This document shows, piece after piece, positions 1 through 5,144 of a stretch of 5,534 bases of DNA. The stretch is from Nitrospira sp. (GTDB taxonomy: Bacteria > Nitrospirota > JACRHL01): the NCBI GenBank assembly GCA_026994095.1, contig JALWRU010000253.1, positions 1 to 5,534 on the forward strand, read 5' to 3'. Each line of letters starts with the position of its first letter. The first letter of the stretch is position 1. Below the pieces are notes generated by a model. That model was not told the origin of the DNA. It was given only the letters and a program-made list of their open reading frames with translations, and made no database searches. A program made the position numbers and the translations under genes.

Positions 1-195
1 GCGCAGGTACTGGCATTCAACAAAGACCCGGACGCTCCCATCATGGGGCTGGATAGTAACGGGCTGACGGTACACGGCATCGTCGGCGATCTGTTCGAAA
101 CCGTTCCAGCGCTGATCGCTGCGTTGGAGGCACCGCCTGAGGGTACGTCAAACGAGATGCCAAAGGGCGAGCAAACGCCACAGGAGGATCAGTGA
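1..195 (+). CDS. etfA: Electron transfer flavoprotein alpha subunit, C-terminal end (5' truncated by window)
   Basis: The open frame from base 1 to a TGA at 193-195 gives 64 residues. They begin AQVLAFNKDPDAPI and continue through HGIVGDLFETVPALIAAL, which matches the FAD-binding C-terminal domain of ETF alpha (usual form 'AINKDPDAPIF...DYGVVGDLFEVVPALI'). ETF alpha binds FAD and, with ETF beta, carries electrons from flavin dehydrogenases to the quinone pool or other acceptors in the cytoplasm. Two deviations are visible. The segment between NKDPDAPI and GIVGDL is about four residues longer than I expect. After the last conserved helix there is a polar tail of about 23 residues rich in E, Q, P and T, ending QEDQ. 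The start and the beta subunit lie outside the window. The family call is from recognition of the C-terminal motif; the physiological partner cannot be told. Confidence 0.88.
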   Translation, partial: AQVLAFNKDPDAPIMGLDSNGLTVHGIVGDLFETVPALIAALEAPPEGTSNEMPKGEQTPQEDQ

Positions 196-198
196 CCC

Positions 199-1593
199 TC
201 AGTCGGCCAGACGGTTTTCAAAGCCTTCCCGGCCCATGGCACCGTAGGTGAGCACTTTACCCAACTCGACCCCCGGCTGATCGAACGGGTCGATGTCGTA
301 CAGACCGCCTGCAAATGCCGTCGCGACTTCGTAGAAGTAGAACAGCTGACCCAGTACAAACGGGTTGAGCCGGGGCAGATCGATCCGCATGCTGGGGCGC
401 TGTAGGTCAGTAAGTACCATCTCGGTGGCGGCCTGCTCATACCCCAACAGGTCGGCCATGGTCTGCCCACCCAGATAGCTAAACGAGTCCAGATCACCAT
501 ACCGATCCGGCAGCGCACACTGATGGGTGAACTCCCCGACCCGTAAAAATGTCACCATCTTGTCGGCAGGCCCCTCTACAAAGAGCTGCACCTGACTATG
601 CTGGTCGATGGCACCCACCGCAGCCAAAGGCGTCTGGCCGGTGTTGACCACCTTTCCCTGACGGTCATAGGCCTTACCCAGGCTCTCCGCCCATAGTTGT
701 ACAAACCAGTCGGCCATGGCCGACAGCGCGTCACTATAGGGCATCACCACGCAGATCGGCTTCTGTTTTTGAGTGTCCGCCAGGTAGTGAACCGCCGCAA
801 AACGGTAGGCCAGGTTTTGCTCCAGATCGGCGGTGCGGGTGCGGGCCTCCATGTGGGCAGCACCGGCAAGCAGTTCATCGATATCGATACCGCACACGGC
901 GGCGGGCAGCAGCCCCACCCCGGTCAACTGCGAAAAACGTCCGCCCACTTTAGGGGGGATCGGCAGGGTCTGCCACCCCTCCCGCTCCGCCAGCTTGCGC
1001 AGGTTGCCATCCGCTGGGTCGGTCGTTGCAATCACCTGCTGTGTCAGGTCAGCGCCCCCCTTGTCGAGCCACTCGGTCGCCAGCAACATGTTGGCAGCGG
1101 TCTCTGCAGTACCACCGGATTTGGAGACCACGTTAATGCAGGTCTCGCTCGGGTCAAGCAACTCCAGCAGTTCGGCAGAAGAATCCGGATCAGCATTCTC
1201 TAACAGAAAGAAACGGGGCCCATCACGTTGATCATCTGGCAACAGATTGTAGTGCCGGGGTGAAAGACAATTGTGTGTCGCTTTGGGGCCGAGTGACGAC
1301 CCACCAATGCCGACCACCACAAAGTTTTTATAGCGTGCACGCACCCTGTCCGCCATCTGGTGAATGGCACCGGTGTCTTGTGTGGGTAAGTCAAAAAACG
1401 GCAGCGAACCAGCCGTGCGAGCGTCGGACAAGGTCTGGTGTGCAGCGGCCACCCGACCACGAATCGCCTCCCACTGACTTACAGAGATCCCGTGGGCCTC
1501 GCCAATTTTCGCGGCCATCATGCGGGAGCTATCCAGCGAGATCTGCTGGTCAGAGATCCACTCATTCTGCCGGTAGCGGGGCATATCGCTCAT
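199..1593 (-). CDS. pgi: Glucose-6-phosphate isomerase (phosphoglucose isomerase)
   Basis: This cytoplasmic enzyme interconverts glucose 6-phosphate and fructose 6-phosphate in glycolysis and gluconeogenesis. The 464-aa product is of the short bacterial type (about 450 aa). Motifs in order: VGIGGSSLGPKA (94-105) and SKSGGTAET (157-165), which form the sugar-phosphate-binding SIS folds; VGGRFS (216-221, with the active-site Arg219); WAESLGK (301-307, Glu303 in the catalytic glutamate position); DQHSQVQLF with His332 in the ring-opening position; and the family signature FDQPGVELGK (437-446) ending in Lys446. All expected catalytic residues are present, so the enzyme should be active. The frame stays open to an ATG at 1653, but the start at 1593 has AGGAGA eight bases upstream and the extra 20 residues look unlike the family. 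The stop lies 3 bp from the stop of convergent etfA. The gene starts just beyond a strong terminator, so it probably has its own promoter, though I see no convincing -35/-10 pair. Confidence 0.96.
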   Translation of the reverse strand: MSDMPRYRQNEWISDQQISLDSSRMMAAKIGEAHGISVSQWEAIRGRVAAAHQTLSDARTAGSLPFFDLPTQDTGAIHQMADRVRARYKNFVVVGIGGSSLGPKATHNCLSPRHYNLLPDDQRDGPRFFLLENADPDSSAELLELLDPSETCINVVSKSGGTAETAANMLLATEWLDKGGADLTQQVIATTDPADGNLRKLAEREGWQTLPIPPKVGGRFSQLTGVGLLPAAVCGIDIDELLAGAAHMEARTRTADLEQNLAYRFAAVHYLADTQKQKPICVVMPYSDALSAMADWFVQLWAESLGKAYDRQGKVVNTGQTPLAAVGAIDQHSQVQLFVEGPADKMVTFLRVGEFTHQCALPDRYGDLDSFSYLGGQTMADLLGYEQAATEMVLTDLQRPSMRIDLPRLNPFVLGQLFYFYEVATAFAGGLYDIDPFDQPGVELGKVLTYGAMGREGFENRLAD

Positions 1594-1600
1594 GGGGCCT

Positions 1601-1606
1601 TCTCCT
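1601..1606 (-). promoter_or_regulatory. Ribosome binding site that fixes the pgi start
   Basis: On the minus strand the bases read AGGAGA, with about eight bases before the ATG at 1593-1591. It supports the start at MSDMPRYR over the in-frame ATG 60 bases further upstream, which lacks a comparable site. Confidence 0.8.
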
Positions 1607-1673
1607 AAAGAATAGATGGCCGCATGGTAACAGCCCGGCCCACTCAGCGTCACCGGGCAGGTTCATTTGGCGA

Positions 1674-1714
1674 AACAAAAAAAGGGCGGAAGGTATGTCA
1701 CCTTCCGCCCTTTT
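1674..1714 (-). terminator. Rho-independent terminator of the oxidase operon
   Basis: Bases 1680-1694 (AAAAGGGCGGAAGGT) pair perfectly with 1700-1714 around a 5-base loop, a 15-bp stem. Read on the minus strand, the GC-rich stem is followed by a run of seven T, then GTTT, the classic intrinsic terminator layout for transcripts arriving from the gene ending at 1767. On the plus strand the stem is followed by only four T, so it may also work weakly in the other direction. It lies between the oxidase operon and pgi and should separate their transcription. Confidence 0.93.
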
Positions 1715-1721
1715 AGATCGA

Positions 1722-1744
1722 GGCTCACTCTAACAGAGCGAGCC
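1722..1744 (-). repeat. Imperfect inverted repeat between operon end and terminator
   Basis: GGCTC (1722-1726) pairs with GAGCC (1740-1744), then after one A-C mismatch CTCT (1728-1731) pairs with AGAG (1735-1738) around a 3-base loop. This gives nine pairs with one mismatch. There is no T-tract after it on either strand, so it is not itself a terminator. It would form in the 3' untranslated end of the oxidase transcript, next to the terminator stem. Confidence 0.55.
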
Positions 1745-1750
1745 GGGTCC

Positions 1751-1772
1751 GAATAGCCTCAAACGGCTATTC
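1751..1772 (-). repeat. Inverted repeat overlapping the stop codon of the 144-aa gene
   Basis: GAATAGCC (1751-1758) and GGCTATTC (1765-1772) form a perfect 8-bp stem with a 6-base loop. It covers the TAG stop (1769-1767) and the last sense codon of the upstream gene. No T-tract follows. A role in 3'-end protection or ribosome release is possible but inferred. GAGGCT at 1720-1725 can also pair with AGCCTC at 1755-1760, so this hairpin and its neighbour could be alternatives to a longer-range fold. Confidence 0.55.
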
Positions 1773-2201
1773 GTAATAGGTCGGGCAATTGCTTGCTAAC
1801 CGGTACAACCCGAACACCACGATCAGCACCCACGTCACCGTCAACGCATAGCCACCATCGAACCAGGGGGCCTGGTTCGAGGTAAGCGCCTGGGTACAGT
1901 TGGGGTCAGGATGTTCGGTCACACAGCCTGCATGGGGCGGTGCTGTCTCCACACCCACATACCGGGTCTCGCCAATGATCTTCGCAGGGATCACAAAGGT
2001 CCGCTGGTCAAAGTTCTCGGCAGCGGTCATGAACGAATACTCTTTACGCTCCCCCCATAGCGGGAACGTTACCAGCACACTGGTAAAGATCGTCATACAA
2101 ATCAGGGCAAACATGAAGACCGGCCAAGGGCGCCCGCCTTCCCGAATACCGTCATAGAGCTCCCATTTGAGCTCCTCGAATGTCAACTTACGACCTGCCA
2201 T
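1767..2201 (-). CDS. Two-helix membrane protein with Cys/His extracytoplasmic loop, last gene of the oxidase operon
   Basis: The 144-aa product is not one I recognise. Visible layout: a charged N-terminus (residues 1-26, several Lys and Arg), a first membrane segment at about 27-47, a loop of about 70 residues, a second membrane segment at about 118-137, and a short tail ending TYYE. The positive-inside pattern puts both ends in the cytoplasm and the loop outside. The loop holds Cys93 and Cys102 with His90 and His97, in CVTEHPDPNC and just before it, so a disulfide or metal site is possible. GAGGAG lies about six bases before the ATG. The gene follows the CcoO-like gene after a 68-bp gap containing a strong hairpin, and the terminator follows it. 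By position it is an accessory subunit or assembly factor of the oxidase; it does not resemble CcoP, CcoQ or CcoH as I know them, and it has no CxxCH heme motif. Confidence 0.85.
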   Translation of the reverse strand: MAGRKLTFEELKWELYDGIREGGRPWPVFMFALICMTIFTSVLVTFPLWGERKEYSFMTAAENFDQRTFVIPAKIIGETRYVGVETAPPHAGCVTEHPDPNCTQALTSNQAPWFDGGYALTVTWVLIVVFGLYRLASNCPTYYE

Positions 2202-2227
2202 GTCGCTCTCCTCAAAATCGGTGTGGT

Positions 2228-2255
2228 GCCGGGTGACCCCAGTGGGTCACCCGGC
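2228..2255 (-). repeat. Strong intercistronic hairpin between ccoO-like and the 144-aa gene
   Basis: GCCGGGTGACCC (2228-2239) pairs perfectly with GGGTCACCCGGC (2244-2255) around the 4-base loop CAGT. The 12-bp, GC-rich stem occupies most of the 68-bp gap and has no T-tract on either strand. It is therefore more likely a transcript stabiliser, processing site or partial attenuator than a full terminator. Its effect would be to make expression of the last gene differ from that of the catalytic genes (inference). Confidence 0.8.
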
Positions 2256-2269
2256 AGACACGGAAGGCC

Positions 2270-2830
2270 TTATTTCAGGCTCACCATATATTTTGCCAAC
2301 GCCTTCAACTCCTTCTTATCGAGGAAGTCAAACGACTGCATGATCGACTTGTTCTGCACCGAACGCGGGTCCTTATGGTGCTGCAAGTGCCACGCAACCG
2401 ACGGCATACGACTACCGATGTGCATGAGATCCGGTGCCTTACGGTCCGAGCCAATCACAGTCGGCGACTCGCCAACGAAGTCACCTGCCAGCGGTGGTGC
2501 ACCGAAGTACTCCCAATCCATGCTCTGCTCCGGTAGCAGCGTATGGCAGTGCCAGCAGCCCTCACGAATGAAGATCTTTTTACCAACCCCGACGGGGTCG
2601 TTAAAGCTCTTGCCTCGTTTGGTGACCATCGGCTGGTTCAAGCCCTTCATCAACGGATCCTTGATGGACCACGCCGAACTGCCGTAGTGAACCTGCTTGG
2701 ACAGTGCCAACTGCGTTGCCGGGATCTTGGCGAGGTACACCCCGCCCAGCCCGATGGTCATGAACATGGACGCCGCGAAGACGACCAGGAACATGATCAC
2801 GCCGATCTTGTATTCCTTATAACCACCCAT
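2270..2830 (-). CDS. ccoO: CcoO-like membrane-anchored monoheme cytochrome c subunit
   Basis: Subunit II of cbb3-type oxidases carries electrons from soluble cytochromes to the catalytic subunit. This 186-aa protein has an N-terminal membrane anchor (about 10-33) followed by a periplasmic heme-c domain. The single heme site is CWHCH (Cys92, Cys95, His96). The segment KAPDLMHIGSRMPSVAWHL (131-149) and then DPRSV, followed by KSIMQSFDFL with Met164 as the probable axial ligand, matches the CcoO pattern 'GPDL..VG.R....WH..H...PR.V....MP.Y.FL'. It departs from canonical CcoO in being shorter than the usual 200-plus residues, in having TLLPEQ rather than SQMIRP after CxxCH, and in lacking the Pro after the ligand Met. 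GAGGAG lies about nine bases before the ATG. It is 23 bp behind the catalytic subunit gene. A NorC-like role is an alternative, but the conserved blocks fit CcoO better. Confidence 0.88.
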   Translation of the reverse strand: MGGYKEYKIGVIMFLVVFAASMFMTIGLGGVYLAKIPATQLALSKQVHYGSSAWSIKDPLMKGLNQPMVTKRGKSFNDPVGVGKKIFIREGCWHCHTLLPEQSMDWEYFGAPPLAGDFVGESPTVIGSDRKAPDLMHIGSRMPSVAWHLQHHKDPRSVQNKSIMQSFDFLDKKELKALAKYMVSLK

Positions 2831-2853
2831 TGGTGTCTACTCCTCTATCTCTA

Positions 2854-4275
2854 TTAGGTGTAGTAAACCGTGGCCGGAGCGTTCTTCTCCGTCACAGGCT
2901 CACCCGCGGTGGCTGTCTTGTACATGTTGTACAGGAAGATCCACTGGCCCAATACAATCGTCAACCCGAACAGGGACCGACCGACCATATATGGGTGGGT
3001 GGCATAAACCACGTCGATAAACGTGGTGTTGTACACCTTACCCGAGGCCTGAATCAGACCGGCCAGCGTCAACGTGGTCCAGAAGCCGACAAACCCGATG
3101 GTGGTTAACCAGTAGTGGGTCGTCGCCAGGGACTGGCTGTAGATCTTGCGGTTGAACAGCTTGGCAATGGCGTAATAGGTCGCACCAATCTCGATAAAGG
3201 TCGAGAAGCCAAGCAACGCAAAGTGCGCGTGGGCCACAATCCAGTGGGTACCGTGAATGTACCAGTTGATTGCCCGGGTCTGCTGGAAGGCCCCCTGGAA
3301 GTTCAGGGGCACCGCCATCAGCGTACCGGTCAATGCAAACTGCAACGACACGTTGCTGGAGAACATGTTCCACTTGCCCTGCACGGTCAACACCATGTTG
3401 GTGATGAACGCCAGCGACGGGATGAGAATCATCACACCCGACACCGAAGCAAACGACTTCATCCACTCCGGCAGCGGCGCACCCATCAAGTGGTGCGCAC
3501 CCGGTGTGGAGTAGAACGCCACAATGGTCCAGAAGTGCAGATGGCCGATCTTGTGGCTGTAGAGCACGTTACCGGTAATCTTGGGAATCACGTAGTACGC
3601 GATTGCCGCCGACACCGGAGTGATCCACAGACCCAACACGTTGTGCGCATGCCACCACACCATGTACGCCTCGTTCAGCCCCGTTACCGGGAACAGATCG
3701 GGAATCGCACCCACGAAGTAGGTCATGAACAGCATGATCAATGCTGCCATAAAGAACCACACCGTGATGTAGATACCCTGGGTACGACGCTGCAACACCG
3801 TCATAAAGACGTTGATGGAGGCCAAACCAAGGATGGCTGTCAGCACGTAAATATCCAGGGGCCAGATCAGCTCCTGATACTCACGACCGGAGTTGGCGCC
3901 CATGATCAGGCTCAAACCACCGACCACCAGGCCCACGTTCCACAGCCAGATGTTCCACACCCCCAACTTTTCACTCCACAACCGGCAGTTGCAAAGCGCG
4001 GGGGTCATGTAATACATGGCCGCCACAAAGGCGATGGAGATCCAACCGAAAATAACGATTGTAATGTGCAATGGACGCACCCGACCAAACGCGAAGGCAG
4101 AGGTCAACGGACCCATTACCTCAACACCGTTCAGCAGATCCGGCCATGCAATTCGCAAACTTGTAAAGAAACCAAACGAGGTCCCGATACAGAGCCAAAC
4201 CACAGCACTGAAAAACGCATGTTTTGCAGCGGTGCCGGGTTTAAGCCCTTCGTACGTAGCTGTCGCTGTACTCAT
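2854..4275 (-). CDS. ccoN: CcoN-like heme-copper oxidase catalytic subunit, divergent C-family (cbb3-related)
   Basis: The 473-aa, strongly hydrophobic protein (probably about 12 membrane helices) is the size of CcoN. Family landmarks: FGRVRPLH with His70 as low-spin heme b ligand; REYQELIWPLDI (131-142); WWHAHN with His211 and AHHL with His261 and His262 as CuB ligands; Tyr255, six residues before the HH pair, where cbb3 oxidases carry the cross-linked tyrosine; APLPEW (266-271); and AHAH with His349 (high-spin heme) and His351 (low-spin heme). All metal ligands are therefore present and the enzyme should reduce O2 or possibly NO at the inner membrane. Compared with canonical CcoN as I recall it, FEGP is NFQGA (Gln327 for Glu), WWYGHN is WWHAHN, PHHL is AHHL, and the helix before the heme histidines reads HGTH, which resembles the HGTQ of NO reductases. 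AGGAG lies about ten bases before the ATG. It is followed 23 bp later by the CcoO-like gene. Most similar to CcoN, but probably not the standard cbb3 enzyme. Confidence 0.9.
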   Translation of the reverse strand: MSTATATYEGLKPGTAAKHAFFSAVVWLCIGTSFGFFTSLRIAWPDLLNGVEVMGPLTSAFAFGRVRPLHITIVIFGWISIAFVAAMYYMTPALCNCRLWSEKLGVWNIWLWNVGLVVGGLSLIMGANSGREYQELIWPLDIYVLTAILGLASINVFMTVLQRRTQGIYITVWFFMAALIMLFMTYFVGAIPDLFPVTGLNEAYMVWWHAHNVLGLWITPVSAAIAYYVIPKITGNVLYSHKIGHLHFWTIVAFYSTPGAHHLMGAPLPEWMKSFASVSGVMILIPSLAFITNMVLTVQGKWNMFSSNVSLQFALTGTLMAVPLNFQGAFQQTRAINWYIHGTHWIVAHAHFALLGFSTFIEIGATYYAIAKLFNRKIYSQSLATTHYWLTTIGFVGFWTTLTLAGLIQASGKVYNTTFIDVVYATHPYMVGRSLFGLTIVLGQWIFLYNMYKTATAGEPVTEKNAPATVYYT

Positions 4276-4317
4276 TTCTTACCCACTCCTAATTTAGGCG
4301 AATCCGGTGCCGCCACC

Positions 4318-4542
4318 CTACTCGCTACCATCATCCGGGGCCTGCTGTTTCATCAGCATGTACATCATCACCCCAACCACTGCCCCGATGGCAAAGGTCC
4401 AATAGAACATGTACATGTAATCGCCGGTCCACACATCATGGCGACCTGACCACAAACCCAGATTTACAGCAGAGCCAATCACAGTGCCCAGGCCCAAGCC
4501 CAGAAAAACACCGTTGAGGACCCACGTCATTACTTTTTCCAT
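4318..4542 (-). CDS. Small two-helix membrane protein (74 aa) upstream of the CcoN-like gene
   Basis: I do not recognise this family. The 74 residues form two membrane segments (about 6-30 and 41-64) joined by the short polar turn SGRHDVWTGD (32-41), with an acidic tail ending DDGSE. The second helix is rich in Met, Tyr and Phe. GGGAGGT lies about seven bases before the ATG, a strong site that argues for real translation. The spacing is 42 bp to the CcoN-like gene and 39 bp to the gene before it. Position in a conserved-looking operon, membrane topology and size suggest a small structural subunit of the oxidase, but this is inference. A hairpin sits just upstream of its ribosome binding site. 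Confidence 0.82.
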   Translation of the reverse strand: MEKVMTWVLNGVFLGLGLGTVIGSAVNLGLWSGRHDVWTGDYMYMFYWTFAIGAVVGVMMYMLMKQQAPDDGSE

Positions 4543-4558
4543 ACCAATAACCTCCCAG

Positions 4559-4575
4559 CCCGCACCGACTGCGGG
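4559..4575 (-). repeat. Short intercistronic hairpin before the 74-aa gene
   Basis: CCCGCA (4559-4564) pairs with TGCGGG (4570-4575) around a 5-base loop. On the minus strand it ends three bases before the GGGAGGT ribosome binding site of the next gene. It is short (6 bp, GC-rich) with no T-tract. It could affect translation initiation or mRNA processing; it could also be chance. Confidence 0.4.
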
Positions 4576-4581
4576 AAACTC

Positions 4582-4797
4582 TTACTCGCTAAACTTGCCC
4601 GCTTTACCGCTCACCATCATCCAGATCAATGTGATACTGGCAATGGCTAAAATGGTGCCGCAAATCGCGGCAAAACTGGCTAACCAAGCGGGGCCAGAAT
4701 GGGCCGGGTTGTGATGAACCTTTTCCATGGCCATAGCAACATTGCTGGCGCCGATCACCAACATGCTAGTCAATGCGCCAATTTTAAAACCCTTCAT
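4582..4797 (-). CDS. Small membrane protein with probable cleavable signal (71 aa)
   Basis: No family is recognised. The N-terminus MKGFKIGALTSMLVIG looks like a signal sequence, with AMA at 21-23 as a possible cleavage site. Cleavage would leave a mature protein of about 48 residues: a short extracytoplasmic stretch with MEKVHHNPAHSG (24-35, three His), one membrane helix (about 37-62) and a short basic tail. If uncleaved, it has two helices. A single-helix mature form of about 50 residues is in the size range of CcoQ, the small fourth subunit of cbb3 oxidases, but I see no convincing sequence match. AAGGAG lies about eight bases before the ATG. It sits in the middle of the three small genes, with 41 and 39 bp gaps on either side. 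Confidence 0.82.
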   Translation of the reverse strand: MKGFKIGALTSMLVIGASNVAMAMEKVHHNPAHSGPAWLASFAAICGTILAIASITLIWMMVSGKAGKFSE

Positions 4798-4838
4798 CTG
4801 CCAAACTCCTTACAGTTAGGAACTTTGTTCGTGACCGC

Positions 4839-5090
4839 CTACAGGTTGTCCAGGTACGGATCCTTACGATCAACGTCAATATCGTCGATCATATCCTTGT
4901 AGAACAACACGCCACCCAACACCCACACAGTGGTATAGGTAATGATGATGTACAGAAGCGGGCCATACGGGCCAATGGGCGCATACCCGCCAATATCCTC
5001 ACCAAACACCTTCGGCTGATTGGCGAAATAGACCTCTACTGCAACCCCCGCGACCATCGCGGCGATCCAGAATATCAACTTTCCTCCCAT
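4839..5090 (-). CDS. Small two-helix membrane protein (83 aa), first gene of the oxidase operon
   Basis: No family is recognised. The 83-aa product has membrane segments at about 4-22 and 44-63, with a loop between containing FANQPKVFGEDIGG and GPYGP, and a highly charged C-terminus with KDMIDDIDVDRKDPY after the second helix. The ATG at 5090 is preceded by TAGGAGGTA, close to the ideal ribosome binding site, so strong translation is expected. It is the first of six same-direction genes leading to the CcoN-like and CcoO-like genes, and the gap to the next is 41 bp. A role as an accessory or assembly subunit of that oxidase is the natural inference. Confidence 0.83.
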   Translation of the reverse strand: MGGKLIFWIAAMVAGVAVEVYFANQPKVFGEDIGGYAPIGPYGPLLYIIITYTTVWVLGGVLFYKDMIDDIDVDRKDPYLDNL

Positions 5091-5116
5091 GGGTACCTCC
5101 TACTTGAGACCCGCCC

Positions 5117-5128
5117 GGTAGCGCTACC
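5117..5128. repeat. Perfect 12-bp palindrome upstream of the oxidase operon
   Basis: GGTAGCGCTACC is fully self-complementary and lies in the 54-bp gap between the right-edge gene and the first small membrane protein gene, 27 bp upstream of the ATG. It could be a binding site for a dimeric regulator, or a small hairpin in a transcript crossing the gap. I found no FNR-type TTGAT-N4-ATCAA box and no convincing -35/-10 pair here, so whether the operon has its own promoter is open. Confidence 0.45.
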
Positions 5129-5144
5129 AGGCCATTTCACAACA

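Noticed and set aside
697..1231. Two plus-strand open frames opposite pgi
   Set aside because: Both lie wholly antisense to conserved pgi motifs and show no family features of their own.
1594..1653. N-terminal extension of pgi by 20 codons from the ATG at 1653
   Set aside because: No good ribosome binding site precedes it, the extra residues do not look like the family, and the start at 1593 has AGGAGA at proper spacing.
1599..1660. Possible pgi promoter (TATTCT as -10) and a weak GCCCGG/CCGGGC hairpin
   Set aside because: TATTCT lies right against the ribosome binding site with no -35 partner at 16-18 bp, and the hairpin has only six pairs with a 14-base loop.
1260..1733. Plus-strand open frame running across the pgi start and the terminator
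   Set aside because: It crosses the start of a well-supported gene and a terminator hairpin, and its product is basic and low in recognisable structure. It is a shadow frame.
3115..4449. Long open frame on the plus strand (444 codons) opposite the CcoN-like gene
   Set aside because: It is the antisense shadow of a conserved membrane protein gene. Its product is an implausible His-, Arg- and Gln-rich string without family motifs, and the minus-strand gene explains the region fully.
4860..4900. FNR-like half sites (TTGAC and TTGAT) near the start of this stretch
   Set aside because: They lie inside the coding region of the 83-aa gene and do not form the TTGAT-N4-ATCAA palindrome.
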